Part shown: positions 26,185 to 35,358 of the stretch, piece by piece
Layout: the number at the start of each line of letters is the position of its first letter
Numbering within the stretch: position 1 is the first letter of the stretch
Made by a program: the position numbers and the translations under genes
The notes under the pieces: model-generated
What the model saw: the letters and a program-made list of their open reading frames with translations, nothing else
The model's database searches: none
What the model was told of the DNA's origin: nothing
DNA from: Mesorhizobium sp. AR07
Lineage (GTDB): Bacteria; Pseudomonadota; Alphaproteobacteria; Rhizobiales; Rhizobiaceae
Length of the DNA stretch: 64,000 nucleotides
Direction of reading: 5' to 3'
NCBI RefSeq assembly: GCF_024746815.1
Contig: NZ_CP080525.1
Location: 2,108,001-2,172,000 of the forward strand

Positions 26185-27678
26185 TCAATCCGTCCTGATC
26201 CAGACCCCCTTGGTGTTGAGATATTCGTCCAGATGCTCGGCCCCGCCCTCGCGTCCGTAGCCGCTCATCTTGTAGCCGCCGAAGGGCACCGCCGGGTCGA
26301 TCGCGTGATAGGTGTTGACCCAGACGGAGCCGGCGCGCAAGCGATTGGCCAGCTGGTGTGCCTTGCCGACGTCGCGGGTGAACACGCCGGCCCCCAGCCC
26401 ATAGGGCGTGTCGTTGCCGCGCCGCACCACCTCGTCCAGCGTGTCGAACGGCAGCGCCGAAATCACCGGGCCGAAGATTTCCTCCCTGGCAATACGCATA
26501 TCGTCGGTGACGCCGGAAAAGACGCTTGGCGCGATGAAGTTTCCCGCGCCGAGCGCGCCTTCGGTGATGCGGTTGCCGCCGGTGACCAGCCGCGCGCCTT
26601 GCCTAGTGCCGTCCTCGATGAAGCCGGCAACGCGTTCGAACTGCTTGGGCGAAATCAGCGGCCCGATCTCGGTTTCGGGGTCGGCGCCGTCGCCGATCCT
26701 GAGTTTTGCCGCATAGGCCGAGACCCGCTCGACGAAGTCCTCGTAGATCGGCCGCTCGACGAACAGCCGCGAGCCGGCGATGCAGATCTGGCCGGAATTG
26801 GCGAACACCGACATCGCCGCGATCGGCACGGCGCGCTCGAGATCGGCGTCGGCGCAGACGATGACCGGCGACTTGCCGCCGAGCTCCAATGAGACGCGCT
26901 TCATGTTGCCGGCCGAGGCGCGCAGGATGCTCTGACCGGTCACCGTTGAGCCGGTGAAGACAATTTTGTCGACGTCCATATGGGCGGCGAGCGGCGCGCC
27001 AGCCTCGGCGCCGGTGCCGGTGACGACGTTGACGACGCCGGCGGGCACGCCGGCTTCCATCATCAGCGCGGCGATCAACAGCGGCGTCAGCGGCGCTTCC
27101 TCGGACGGTTTCAGCACGATGGTGCAGCCTGCCGCCAGCGCCGGGCCGATCTTCCAGATCGAGGCGGCCGTCGGCGCATTCCAGGGAATGATGGCGCCGA
27201 CCACGCCGACAGGTTCCTTGCGGGTGTAGGAGACGATGTCGCCCGGCAGCGAATTGCCGATCGTGTGGCCATGGATCGACGTCGCCATACCGGCATAGAA
27301 GCGCAGCATGCCAAGCACGCGGTTCTTGTTGGCGAGCGTGCGCACGATCGGCATGCCCATATCCGTCGTGTCGGAAAGCGCGATCTCCTCCCAGTGACGC
27401 TCCATCAGGTCGGCGATCTTCAGAAGCAGAACCTGGCGCTCATAGGGCTTGAACCGGCTCCACGGTCCATCGAAAGCGCGCCGTGCCGCCGCCACCGCGA
27501 GGTCGATATCGGTGGAATCGGACAGCGGCACGGTGCCGATCACGACGCCTGTGGCGGGGTTGCGGGTCTCGAAGCTGCGGCCGCCGAGCGCGTCGCACCA
27601 GATGCCATCGATCAGCATCTTGCGATGACGGCCGTCGATGGGCGTGTGCAGCGGCAAATCTCCAGCCGATACCGTCAT
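26185..27678 (-). CDS. Aldehyde dehydrogenase (NAD(P)-dependent)
   Basis: 497-residue ALDH superfamily enzyme that oxidises an aldehyde to a carboxylic acid. The family motifs are present: IIPWNAPTAASIWKIGPALAAGC in the cofactor region, the catalytic Glu in SLELGGKSPVIV and the catalytic Cys in ANSGQICIAGSR, with the C-terminal GGYKMSGYGREGG. It lies downstream of, and co-directional with, a ThuA-like gene (27705-28349) and an LLM oxidoreductase, so it may finish a catabolic route begun by those monooxygenases. The substrate is not known; the sequence resembles the betaine-aldehyde or vanillin-type ALDHs in general layout only. Confidence 0.93.
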   Translation of the reverse strand: MTVSAGDLPLHTPIDGRHRKMLIDGIWCDALGGRSFETRNPATGVVIGTVPLSDSTDIDLAVAAARRAFDGPWSRFKPYERQVLLLKIADLMERHWEEIALSDTTDMGMPIVRTLANKNRVLGMLRFYAGMATSIHGHTIGNSLPGDIVSYTRKEPVGVVGAIIPWNAPTAASIWKIGPALAAGCTIVLKPSEEAPLTPLLIAALMMEAGVPAGVVNVVTGTGAEAGAPLAAHMDVDKIVFTGSTVTGQSILRASAGNMKRVSLELGGKSPVIVCADADLERAVPIAAMSVFANSGQICIAGSRLFVERPIYEDFVERVSAYAAKLRIGDGADPETEIGPLISPKQFERVAGFIEDGTRQGARLVTGGNRITEGALGAGNFIAPSVFSGVTDDMRIAREEIFGPVISALPFDTLDEVVRRGNDTPYGLGAGVFTRDVGKAHQLANRLRAGSVWVNTYHAIDPAVPFGGYKMSGYGREGGAEHLDEYLNTKGVWIRTD

Positions 27679-27704
27679 GCTCCCGTTCTCACTTCCGCAC
27701 CAAT

Positions 27705-28349
27705 CTAGCGGGCGGCCCAGACAAGGCCACGCTCGACAATCAAGGCCATTTCCGGAACCGCGAACTCGTCGGCATTGTGTCCGAGCGCACTGTAGAAGAC
27801 CTTTCCAGCCCCATAGCGACGCTTCCAGACAACCGGCATGACGACGCCGCCGATCCCTGGGAAATGCGCGTCGGTGAAGGTGGTCGTGGCCAACACCTCA
27901 TTGCCCGGATCGACATGCATGTAATATTGCTCCGAGCGATAGGCGAAATCACTGACGCCGCTTATGATCGGATCATCCGGCCTGGTGACGGCGACCGTGT
28001 AGTCGATGATGTCGCCGGGATGCGCGACCCACTGGCCGCCCGTCATGAACTGATAGTCAGGTTCGCTGCGGAAGCTGTCGCACATCGTGCCGTGAAAGCC
28101 GCCGAGCCCACTGCCCTGGCGAACCGCGAGAATCAGATTCTGAAGTTCGGCCTTTTCGATCGCCGACATCGTGATCACGGGCACGATCAGATCGAAGGAA
28201 GCAAGCTTCGGATCGGCAAACATCACTGTGCCCTCGCCCAGCGTGACGTCGAATCCGTTGCGTTCCAGCAGGGCGCGCACGACCTTGGCACTCTGCTCCG
28301 GCGTATGTCCCGGCCAGCCGCCCCAGGCAATCAGGGCTTTCTTCGGCAT
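27705..28349 (-). CDS. ThuA-like domain protein
   Basis: 214-residue protein of the ThuA-like (trehalose utilization, PF06283) superfamily, a class-I glutamine amidotransferase-like fold. Seen are the start KKALIAWGGWPGHTPEQSAK, the nucleophile-elbow-like GSGLGGFHGTMCDSF and the end KVFYSALGHNADEF. In the E. coli-type GATase fold a Cys would sit in the elbow; here it is GFHG, as in other ThuA proteins. GGGAGGGACAAC precedes the ATG. It sits between an LLM oxidoreductase and the ALDH gene, all on the minus strand. In rhizobia ThuA is linked to trehalose catabolism, but the neighbours here point elsewhere. Confidence 0.85.
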   Translation of the reverse strand: MPKKALIAWGGWPGHTPEQSAKVVRALLERNGFDVTLGEGTVMFADPKLASFDLIVPVITMSAIEKAELQNLILAVRQGSGLGGFHGTMCDSFRSEPDYQFMTGGQWVAHPGDIIDYTVAVTRPDDPIISGVSDFAYRSEQYYMHVDPGNEVLATTTFTDAHFPGIGGVVMPVVWKRRYGAGKVFYSALGHNADEFAVPEMALIVERGLVWAAR

Positions 28350-28390
28350 GTTGTCCCTCCCTGCAGCTGTCCGCCTTTATCGTTCCGGCG

Positions 28391-29419
28391 TCAGCGCCAG
28401 CCCAGCGCCGGAGCGACATGGGTCAGGATCGCCTCGACGACATGCGCATTGTAGTCGACGCCGAGCTGGTTGGGCACGGTGAGCAGCAGCGTGTCGGCTT
28501 CGGCGATCGCCTCGTCCTGCACCAATTCCTTGATCAGCATATCCGGCTCGGCGGCATAGCTGCGCCCGAAGATCGCCCTGGTGTTCTCCTCGATGAAGCC
28601 GATCTGGTCGCTGCTCTGGTTGCCGCGCCCAAAATAGGCGCGGTCGCGATCGTCGACCAGCGCGAAGATGCTGCGGCTGACCGAGACGCGCGGCTCGCGT
28701 TTGTGACCGGCTGCTTTCCAGGCTTCGCGGTAGATGCGGATCTGCTCGGCCTGCTGGACGTGGAAAGGCTTGCCGCTCTCGTCGAATTTGAGCGTCGAAC
28801 TCTGCAAATTCATGCCTAGTTTCGCCGCCCATTCCGAGGTGGCGTTGGTGGCGGCGCCCCACCAGATTCGCTCGCGCAACCCTTCAGAATGCGGCTCCAG
28901 GCGCAGCAGGCCGGGCGGGTTGGGAAACATCGGCCGTGGATTGGGCTGTGCGAACTCCTCGCCCCGTAGCGTATCGAGGAAGACCTCGGCGTGATGCCGC
29001 GCCATGTCGGCGTCGCTCTGCCCTTCCGGTGGCACGTAGCCGAAATAGCGCCACCCATCGATCACCTGCTCCGGCGAGCCGCGGCTGATGCCAAGCTGCA
29101 AGCGTCCGCCGGCGATGATGTCTGCAGCACCGGCGTCCTCGGCCATGTAGAGCGGATTCTCGTAGCGCATGTCGATGACTGCGGTGCCGATCTCGATGCG
29201 GCTGGTCCGCGCGCCGACGGCCGCCAGCAGCGGGAACGGCGAAGCGAGCTGGCGGGCGAAATGATGGACGCGGAAATACGCGCCGTCGGCGCCAAGTTGC
29301 TCGGCGGCGACGGCGAGGTCGATGGACTGCAGCAGCGCATCCGATGCCGAGCGCGTCTGCGATTGCGACGAGGGCGTCCAGTGCCCGAACGACAGGAAAC
29401 CGATTTTCTTCATAGTCAT
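28391..29419 (-). CDS. LLM-class flavin-dependent oxidoreductase
   Basis: 342-residue bacterial-luciferase-like monooxygenase with a TIM-barrel fold, using reduced FMN and oxygen. The start KKIGFLSFGHWTP and the segments RVHHFARQLASPFPLLAAVGA and ADIIAGGRLQLGISRGSPE are typical. The start may be 29419 or the second Met six bases on. It follows the peptide-type permease genes on the same strand. Together with the second LLM enzyme at 33872-35230 and the DUF427 protein it suggests oxidative breakdown of an imported compound. The substrate is unknown. Confidence 0.88.
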   Translation of the reverse strand: MTMKKIGFLSFGHWTPSSQSQTRSASDALLQSIDLAVAAEQLGADGAYFRVHHFARQLASPFPLLAAVGARTSRIEIGTAVIDMRYENPLYMAEDAGAADIIAGGRLQLGISRGSPEQVIDGWRYFGYVPPEGQSDADMARHHAEVFLDTLRGEEFAQPNPRPMFPNPPGLLRLEPHSEGLRERIWWGAATNATSEWAAKLGMNLQSSTLKFDESGKPFHVQQAEQIRIYREAWKAAGHKREPRVSVSRSIFALVDDRDRAYFGRGNQSSDQIGFIEENTRAIFGRSYAAEPDMLIKELVQDEAIAEADTLLLTVPNQLGVDYNAHVVEAILTHVAPALGWR

Positions 29420-29479
29420 GCGATATAAGGATGCGCGTCAGGCTTCAATGCAAAAGCGATGGCGTGCGCAGATCAGCAC

Positions 29480-30367
29480 TCACCCATCGGTATTTTCAAA
29501 CGCGCCGATGCCTTGTGCAATAAGGTTGGTCGCCATCACCAGCGAAACGATTGCCGCCGAATTGAAGACGACGACCCACCATTTGCCCCCGGTCAGGAAG
29601 CCGTAGCCGTCGGCGACGGCCAGCCCCCAGTCGGCGGAAGGCGGCTGGATGCCGAGGCCGAGAAAACTCAGCGTCGCGATCGAAAAGAACGCGTAGCCGA
29701 GCCGGGTGACGAGCTCGATCAGGATCGTTTCCCGGATGTTGGGCAGTATCTCGAGGAACATGATGGCAAGCGCACCTTCGCCGCCGAGCCGGGCGGCGCT
29801 GACATAGTCGCGCTCTTTTTGCTCGCGCACGGCGGCGCGAACGGTGCGCGCCACCAGCGGCGCGTAGGCAATGGCGATCACCAGAATGACGGTCAGGTTC
29901 GAAGGCCCGATCGCCACAAGCGTTATGGTGACCAGGACGATGAACGGAAACGCCATCAGCGTATCGAGCAGCCGCGCCCCGATGGCATCGACCAGGCCGT
30001 CGAAATAGCCGAGCACCAGTCCGATGATGCTGCCGGCGGCAACGCCGGCAAGCGTGGCGAGCGGCGCAACCAGCAGGATATCGCGCGATCCGACGATGAT
30101 GCGGGACAGCACGTCGCGGCCGAGCTGGTCGGTGCCGAACCAGTGCTGCGCGTCGGGCGGCGTCAACATGGCCAGAAAATCCTCGGCATAGGGATCGTAT
30201 GGAACGAAGAGGTTGCCGAACAGCGCGCAGGCGACCCAGAACAGCAGCAGCAGCGAACCAACCACGACCGAGGGCGCCAGTCCTGAGAAAGCGCCGCGGA
30301 TCCTGCGCAATGCCGGCAGGCCGGCCACCGCCCGCCGCGGTGCGGGAAACTCCGCCAGATCCGTCAT
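29480..30367 (-). CDS. Oligopeptide-type ABC transporter permease (DppC/OppC-like)
   Basis: 295-residue inner-membrane permease. It has a cytoplasmic N-terminus, then about six helices, beginning LAPSVVVGSLLLLFWVACALFG. The periplasmic motif HWFGTDQLGRDVLSRIIVGSR is diagnostic of the DppC class. The EAA loop is YVSAARLGGEGALAIMFLEILP. Its ATG overlaps the stop of the upstream permease (ATGA), so the pair is co-translated. The ATPase is the divergent fused gene at 35359. Confidence 0.93.
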   Translation of the reverse strand: MTDLAEFPAPRRAVAGLPALRRIRGAFSGLAPSVVVGSLLLLFWVACALFGNLFVPYDPYAEDFLAMLTPPDAQHWFGTDQLGRDVLSRIIVGSRDILLVAPLATLAGVAAGSIIGLVLGYFDGLVDAIGARLLDTLMAFPFIVLVTITLVAIGPSNLTVILVIAIAYAPLVARTVRAAVREQKERDYVSAARLGGEGALAIMFLEILPNIRETILIELVTRLGYAFFSIATLSFLGLGIQPPSADWGLAVADGYGFLTGGKWWVVVFNSAAIVSLVMATNLIAQGIGAFENTDG

Positions 30368-31323
30368 GACGATGCCCGGCGGCGTTGCCGCGGATCGAGC
30401 AGGGCCAGCACCAGGTCGCCTGTCGCCGCCGACAGGACGAATATTGCCGCCATCACCAAGACACCGGCTTCAAGCATCGGGAAATCGCGTGCCTTGGCCG
30501 CGTTCAGAACCAGATTGCCAAGGCCCTGGATGCCGAACAGCGCTTCGATCACCACCAGCCCGCCAAGCAGGTAACCGGTCTGGGTCGCAAGCACCGCGAT
30601 GGTCGGCGTCAGCGCATTGCGCAGCACGTGCCGAAAAATGATCTCGCGCCGCTCGAGCCCTTTCAGGACGGCGGTGCGTGTATAGTCGGCGGCCATTGCC
30701 TCGATCACGCCGGCCCGCGTCATCCGGGCAATATAGCCGGCAAGGTTCAGCACCAGCGGCAGCGCCGGCAGGATCAAATAATAACCGTTCGTCCAGAAGC
30801 CCGCGCCATCGGGGGTGACGCCTGAGATCGGGAACCAGTTCAGCCACAGGCCGAAAACGATAAGCAGCATCAGGCCGGACACGAAGTCAGGGACGATGCC
30901 GAAGGAAACGCCCGCCATCACGATCACCCGGTCGATGAAACGGCCGGCGTTGAGACCGGCAATGACGCCCGCCCCCACCCCCAGCGGAACGAGGAAGACC
31001 AGGATGATGCCGGCAAGGGCCGCCGAGCGCTTGAGGCTTTCCAGCACGAACGGCGCCACCGGCCCGCGCATCGACAGCGAAGTGCCGAAATCACCCATGA
31101 CCGCCTTGCTGAACCAGTGCCAGTACTGGATGAGAACGGGCTGGTCGGCGCCCAGCCGCTTGTTCAGTTCCGCCACCGCTTGCGCGTCGGCAAACGGCCC
31201 GAGCATGACGCGGCCGACATCGCCGGGCAGAACCTGCCCGGCAAGGAAGACAAGGACACTGACCAGCCATAGCGTGAGCGCAAGTGTGCCCACGCGCGCC
31301 GACAGATGGCGGCCGCTCAGCAT
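30364..31323 (-). CDS. Oligopeptide-type ABC transporter permease (DppB/OppB-like)
   Basis: 319-residue inner-membrane permease, with the start chosen at the ATG at 31323 (MLSGRHLSARVGTLALTLWL), the usual DppB-like N-terminus. Typical parts are the periplasmic helix bundle after VLPGDVGRVML, the EAA loop YTRTAVLKGLERREIIFRHVL and the C-terminal LDPRQRRRASS. An upstream extension is possible but would cross the hairpin at 31353-31377. It is the first of two overlapping permease genes after the binding protein. Confidence 0.92.
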   Translation of the reverse strand: MLSGRHLSARVGTLALTLWLVSVLVFLAGQVLPGDVGRVMLGPFADAQAVAELNKRLGADQPVLIQYWHWFSKAVMGDFGTSLSMRGPVAPFVLESLKRSAALAGIILVFLVPLGVGAGVIAGLNAGRFIDRVIVMAGVSFGIVPDFVSGLMLLIVFGLWLNWFPISGVTPDGAGFWTNGYYLILPALPLVLNLAGYIARMTRAGVIEAMAADYTRTAVLKGLERREIIFRHVLRNALTPTIAVLATQTGYLLGGLVVIEALFGIQGLGNLVLNAAKARDFPMLEAGVLVMAAIFVLSAATGDLVLALLDPRQRRRASS

Positions 31324-31352
31324 TGCGTCCTGCCGCCTCGCCTGGAGCTTGT

Positions 31353-31377
31353 CCCATCCCGATGCAATCGGGATGGG
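31353..31377. terminator. Perfect 11-bp hairpin between binding-protein and permease genes
   Basis: CCCATCCCGAT-GCA-ATCGGGATGGG, a perfect stem with a 3-base loop, in the gap between the binding-protein stop (31400) and the permease start. No T-run follows. It may attenuate transcription or protect mRNA so that the binding protein is made in excess. Confidence 0.6.
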
Positions 31378-31399
31378 GCTCCATCTCCGTGTTCGAGCA

Positions 31400-33040
31400 T
31401 CATGCCTGGACGAGGGTAACGCGGTCGAGCAGCAGATGCGAAATCGCGGTGAAGCGGACACCCTCGATCTTGTTGCTGGTGATGCGACTGTATTGCGAGA
31501 AGTAGCTGATGATCACCGGCGTCTCGTCGAGCAAGAGGGTCTGGATCTTACCGGCGGCAAGGCGCTGCGCCTTGAGGTCGCGTGCCTTGGAGTAGTCGAG
31601 CAGCAAGGCATCGTAGGCCGGGTTGTTGAAATGCGCGGCGTTCCAGCTTCCCGAACTCTTCAGCGTCGCGTTGAGGAAGATGTCGGGCGTGCCGCGATGG
31701 CCGAAATCGGTGATGCCGAGAACCGAATCCAGCCAGGGTGAGCTGCCGAAGGTCGCCGAGCCGTAATAGGCGTCCTGCGGCAGAACATTGAGCTTGACGT
31801 CGATCCCGGCCTTCTTGGCGAAATTCTGGATCAGCACGGCGTAGTCGGGAATGTCATAGGCGCGCTCGGTGGTCAGCGTCACCTCGAAGCCGTTCGGCAC
31901 GCCCGCCTCGCCGAGCAGCCGCTTGGCCTCGGCGATGTCCTGCTTGCGCTGCGGCACCGACGGATCGGCCGAGGGAAAGATCGGCGCGAACGGGGTGTCG
32001 TTGCCGGCGATGGCGCGGCCCTTCAGCAGTCCCTTCACGATCGCCTCGCGGTCGAGGGTGAGCGCCAGCGCGCGGCGGATGCGCTTGTCGGTGAACGGCG
32101 CCTGATCGGTGCGCAGATGCACCTCGTCATGCGAGCTTGCCTGCACGCTGAGGAGTTTGAAGTTGGGATTGCCCTCGATCGCCAGTTCCAGGCGCGTGGT
32201 GCTCGGGATGACATCGAGCTGGCCGGCCTGCAGCGCCAGAACCTGGGCCTGCTCGTCGTCGAAGAACTTGATCTCGACCCGGTCGGGCAGTGCCTTGTCG
32301 CCCCAGTAATCCGGATTGCGCACGAAGCTGGCGCCCTGCTTGGGACGGAAGGTTTCGAGCTTGAACGGGCCGGTGCCGTTGAAGTTCTTCTCGAAATCAC
32401 CGGCATAGTCGGCCGGCAGGATGACGGCATTGTAGACGTCGGAGGAGACATAGAAGGGGAAGTTGCTGTTTGGACCATCGAGATCGAAGGCGACCGTTTC
32501 GTCGTCGACCAGCTTGGCACCGCCCTTGGACAGGATGCCCTTGTAAGCCGACAACGCCGACGAGCCGCTGGCCGGATCGACAAGCCGCTCGAAGCTCGCC
32601 ACCACGTCCTTGGCCGTGACCGCGCGGCCATCGTGGAATTTCACCCCTGGCCGCAGTTTGAACGTCCAGCGGCTGGCCGTCTCGTCGGCCTCCCAGGACA
32701 GAGCGAGCTTCGGCTGCAGCCCGTCCTTCGGATCGTCGAGGATCAGATATTCGCCGACCTGGCTGATCACCCCGATGCTGGCCGGATCGGTCACCGAGAC
32801 GGGATCGATCGCCTTGGTCGGCTGGCCAAGGCCGACACGGACCGTACCGCCTGTCTGTCCACTGGCGCGTGCGCGGCCCGTGAGCCCCTGCGAGGCGGCA
32901 AAGCCAGTCAGGCCAAGCAGGGCTGCGTATTTCAAAAGGTCGCGGCGCTTGAGAAATCCGCCCTGATACTCGTCGACGGCGACATTCCAGATGTCCCCCG
33001 ACAGATTGCGAAGTGCGTCGATGTCGTTACGTCCAGTCAT
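31400..33040 (-). CDS. Peptide-type ABC transporter substrate-binding protein (Tat signal)
   Basis: 546-residue periplasmic binding protein of the family 5 (DppA/OppA) class. The leader carries a twin-arginine motif KRRDLLKYAALLG about residue 31, so export is probably through the Tat route. Mature-domain marks are WTFKLRPGVKFHDGRAVTAKDVV and FTDKRIRRALALTLDR. It belongs with the two permeases downstream and the fused ATPase at 35359. The substrate is unknown; family 5 proteins bind peptides, nickel or opines, and the neighbouring LLM and DUF427 genes suggest a different small compound. Confidence 0.93.
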   Translation of the reverse strand: MTGRNDIDALRNLSGDIWNVAVDEYQGGFLKRRDLLKYAALLGLTGFAASQGLTGRARASGQTGGTVRVGLGQPTKAIDPVSVTDPASIGVISQVGEYLILDDPKDGLQPKLALSWEADETASRWTFKLRPGVKFHDGRAVTAKDVVASFERLVDPASGSSALSAYKGILSKGGAKLVDDETVAFDLDGPNSNFPFYVSSDVYNAVILPADYAGDFEKNFNGTGPFKLETFRPKQGASFVRNPDYWGDKALPDRVEIKFFDDEQAQVLALQAGQLDVIPSTTRLELAIEGNPNFKLLSVQASSHDEVHLRTDQAPFTDKRIRRALALTLDREAIVKGLLKGRAIAGNDTPFAPIFPSADPSVPQRKQDIAEAKRLLGEAGVPNGFEVTLTTERAYDIPDYAVLIQNFAKKAGIDVKLNVLPQDAYYGSATFGSSPWLDSVLGITDFGHRGTPDIFLNATLKSSGSWNAAHFNNPAYDALLLDYSKARDLKAQRLAAGKIQTLLLDETPVIISYFSQYSRITSNKIEGVRFTAISHLLLDRVTLVQA

Positions 33041-33079
33041 GTTGAAACCCCTGTCTGAAATGATGGTTGAAAGATGTGT

Positions 33080-33862
33080 CTAGGCGACGGGTTCGCCGTC
33101 GAGATGGATGCGGTCCACGGCCTGCGGATAGAAGGCGACGAGCCCCTTGATCTTGGGCATCTCGGCGATCGGGTCGCGGTAGCTCCAGGCGATGTCCGGT
33201 CGCACCGAGCCGTCGCTCAGCAGGCCGGACCAATAGGAAGCGATGCCCTTGTAGGGACATCGCGTCGTTGTGACAGACGCTGTCAGTCGCTCCAGACTGA
33301 TGTCGTCCGGATGCAGGTAGAAGCGCGTCGGCAGATGCGTCTCGAACAGCAGCACCGGGCGATGGCTGTCGGCGATCGGCTCGCCGTCGAACCAGACCTG
33401 CACATGGCTCGCGCTTTGCAGCACATCGATGCGCGCATAGGGATCGCGGGCATGGACGAAAACCTCTTCGTCCTCCTCGAACCACTGGTCGACAAGCTTC
33501 CAGGTGAAGGCGATACGGCCGGCCAGCGGCGACAGGTTTTCACCCGGCGGTGATACGAAGGACCAGGCCGCGTTGGCGCTGCGCCTGTCGCCGGTATCGA
33601 TATCCCAATAGGTGGTCTCGCCACCGACCGCGTGCGGTTCGCCATGCAGCGAGGGTTTCAGCACCGACGCGTCGACCGATGCCACCGGGAAGAAATAGAT
33701 CGGCAGGAAATGGTTGGAGCGCAGCACCAGCACATTGCGGCTGTCGGCGATGGTGTGGCCGCCGAACTTGACTCGCACACGCTTGGGGCTGTGCAGGACA
33801 TTGATGAGATGCGGCGCGGTGGCTTCGCGGGGTTGCAGTCTTGGTGCGGCGGTCATCAGCAT
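33080..33862 (-). CDS. Tandem DUF427 protein
   Basis: 260 residues carrying two DUF427 (PF04248) domains, at about 20-120 and 145-255. The repeated motifs KFGGHTIADSRNVLVLRSN and WFDGEPIADSHRPVLLFET, and the matching DPYARIDVL and TRCPYKGIASYW stretches, show the duplication. In single-domain proteins this fold binds small ligands and its role is unproven. The gene lies ten bases downstream of the large LLM monooxygenase on the same strand, so it is very likely a partner of that enzyme. No signal peptide is seen. Confidence 0.88.
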   Translation of the reverse strand: MLMTAAPRLQPREATAPHLINVLHSPKRVRVKFGGHTIADSRNVLVLRSNHFLPIYFFPVASVDASVLKPSLHGEPHAVGGETTYWDIDTGDRRSANAAWSFVSPPGENLSPLAGRIAFTWKLVDQWFEEDEEVFVHARDPYARIDVLQSASHVQVWFDGEPIADSHRPVLLFETHLPTRFYLHPDDISLERLTASVTTTRCPYKGIASYWSGLLSDGSVRPDIAWSYRDPIAEMPKIKGLVAFYPQAVDRIHLDGEPVA

Positions 33863-33871
33863 TCTCCGGGG

Positions 33872-35230
33872 TCAGGACACGGCGCGCGCATTGTCGCGCT
33901 GCTCGGCGAAGCGGTTGGCGGGCCGCGCCAGGCCGAAGCGATCGCGCAGCGTTCCCGGCCCGTATTCGGTCGGGAACACGCCGCGGCGCTGCAGCTCCGG
34001 CACGACCTGCTCGGCAAAATTCACCCAATCCTCGGGCAGCAGCGGGAACATCAGGTTGAAGCCATCGGCGGCACCGGAAACGAACCAGTCCTGCAACTGA
34101 TCGGCGATCTGCGCCGGCGTGCCGGCGACGGTCGGCACCGAGCCGCTGTTGGCGAGCTTGCGCGCAATCTCGCGCAGGCTGAGGTTCTGCTTCGACCATT
34201 GCTTGACCCGGTTGAGCGACGTGCGCCCGCCATTGAACGTGCTTTCGTCCGGCAACGGCGGTAGCGGCCCGTCCGGTGGATAGACGGAGAGATCGATGCC
34301 GCTCCAGCTGGACAGAAGGTCGATACCGACCTGATCGGGAAGCAAGGTCTGCAGATAGTCCTGCTTTTCCCGGCCTTCCGCTTCTGAAGCGGCGACGATC
34401 GGCAGGATGCCGGGCAGGATCTTGAAACTCTCCGGCCGCCTGCCGTGGCGGGCGAGACGTTCGTTGATGTCCTGGCGATATTTGATGCCGTCTTCTCGGG
34501 TGCTGAAGATGGCGAAGTGCACATCGGCCTGGGCGGTGGCAAAGTTCTTGCCGTCCTCGGACGATCCGGCCTGAACGATCAGCGGATGGCCTTGCGGCGG
34601 CCGCGAGACGTTGAGCGGTCCGCGCACCTTGAAATGCTTGCCCTTGTGATCGACGGGATGGACCTTGTCGGGGTCGGCGAAATAGCCCGACGCCTTGTCG
34701 ATCAGCAGCGCCTCGTCTTCCCAGCTGTCCCACAGCGCCTTGACGATATCGAGGAATTCGCGAGCGCGTTCATAGCGGAACGCATGCTCGATATTGCCGT
34801 CGCGGCCGAAGTTGCGCGCCTCCTCGTCCATGGCCGAGGTGACGACGTTCCAAGACGCCCTGCCCTTGCTGATATGGTCGAGCGAGGCAAACATGCGCGC
34901 CACATTGTAGGGCTCGCTGTAGGAGCTCGACGCGGTGGTGATCAGGCCGATGTGCTTGGTGACGCCGGCCAGCGCCGACAGCAGTGTCAACGGCTCGAGG
35001 CGGGCATTGGCGTAATGGGCGATGCCGCTTTTCACTGAATCCCAGATCGCCACGTGGTCGGCGACGAAGATCGTGTCGATCCTGGCGCGCTCGGCCGCCT
35101 GCACGAGATCGCGGTAGAACTCGAAATCCAGAACCTCCCGGCCCGGCGCCCGCGGATGGCGCCACGACATCCGATGATCGCCCTGCGGGTTGAAGAAAAA
35201 TGCGCTGAGGATCATGTGGTCTCGAGCCAT
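33872..35230 (-). CDS. NtaA/SnaA/DszA-family LLM monooxygenase
   Basis: 452-residue flavin-dependent monooxygenase in the group that includes nitrilotriacetate and dibenzothiophene-sulfone monooxygenases. AAGGAGGCCGGC precedes the ATG at 35230 and sets the start (MARDHMILSAFFFNPQGDH). Typical segments are GRASWNVVTSAMDEEARNFG and HPLIVQAGSSEDGKNFA. It needs a flavin reductase, none of which is in this window. It heads the minus-strand gene set (LLM, DUF427, binding protein, two permeases, second LLM), divergent from the fused ABC ATPase. The likely role is to oxidise an imported N- or S-containing compound. Confidence 0.92.
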   Translation of the reverse strand: MARDHMILSAFFFNPQGDHRMSWRHPRAPGREVLDFEFYRDLVQAAERARIDTIFVADHVAIWDSVKSGIAHYANARLEPLTLLSALAGVTKHIGLITTASSSYSEPYNVARMFASLDHISKGRASWNVVTSAMDEEARNFGRDGNIEHAFRYERAREFLDIVKALWDSWEDEALLIDKASGYFADPDKVHPVDHKGKHFKVRGPLNVSRPPQGHPLIVQAGSSEDGKNFATAQADVHFAIFSTREDGIKYRQDINERLARHGRRPESFKILPGILPIVAASEAEGREKQDYLQTLLPDQVGIDLLSSWSGIDLSVYPPDGPLPPLPDESTFNGGRTSLNRVKQWSKQNLSLREIARKLANSGSVPTVAGTPAQIADQLQDWFVSGAADGFNLMFPLLPEDWVNFAEQVVPELQRRGVFPTEYGPGTLRDRFGLARPANRFAEQRDNARAVS

Positions 35231-35358
35231 GCCGGCCTCCTTCCAAATCTGCTCCGGAGACCGTCGCGCTGCCTCGACAGACGGCGACAATCTCGGCTGA
35301 GCGATGAAAGGTAGATTGCGCTCCGGCTTAATTCGAGTAATTTTATAGAGATTATGTA

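Noticed and set aside
31324..31461. Upstream extension of the DppB-like permease gene
   Set aside because: It would cross the hairpin and overlap the binding-protein gene, and the extra residues do not resemble a DppB N-terminus.
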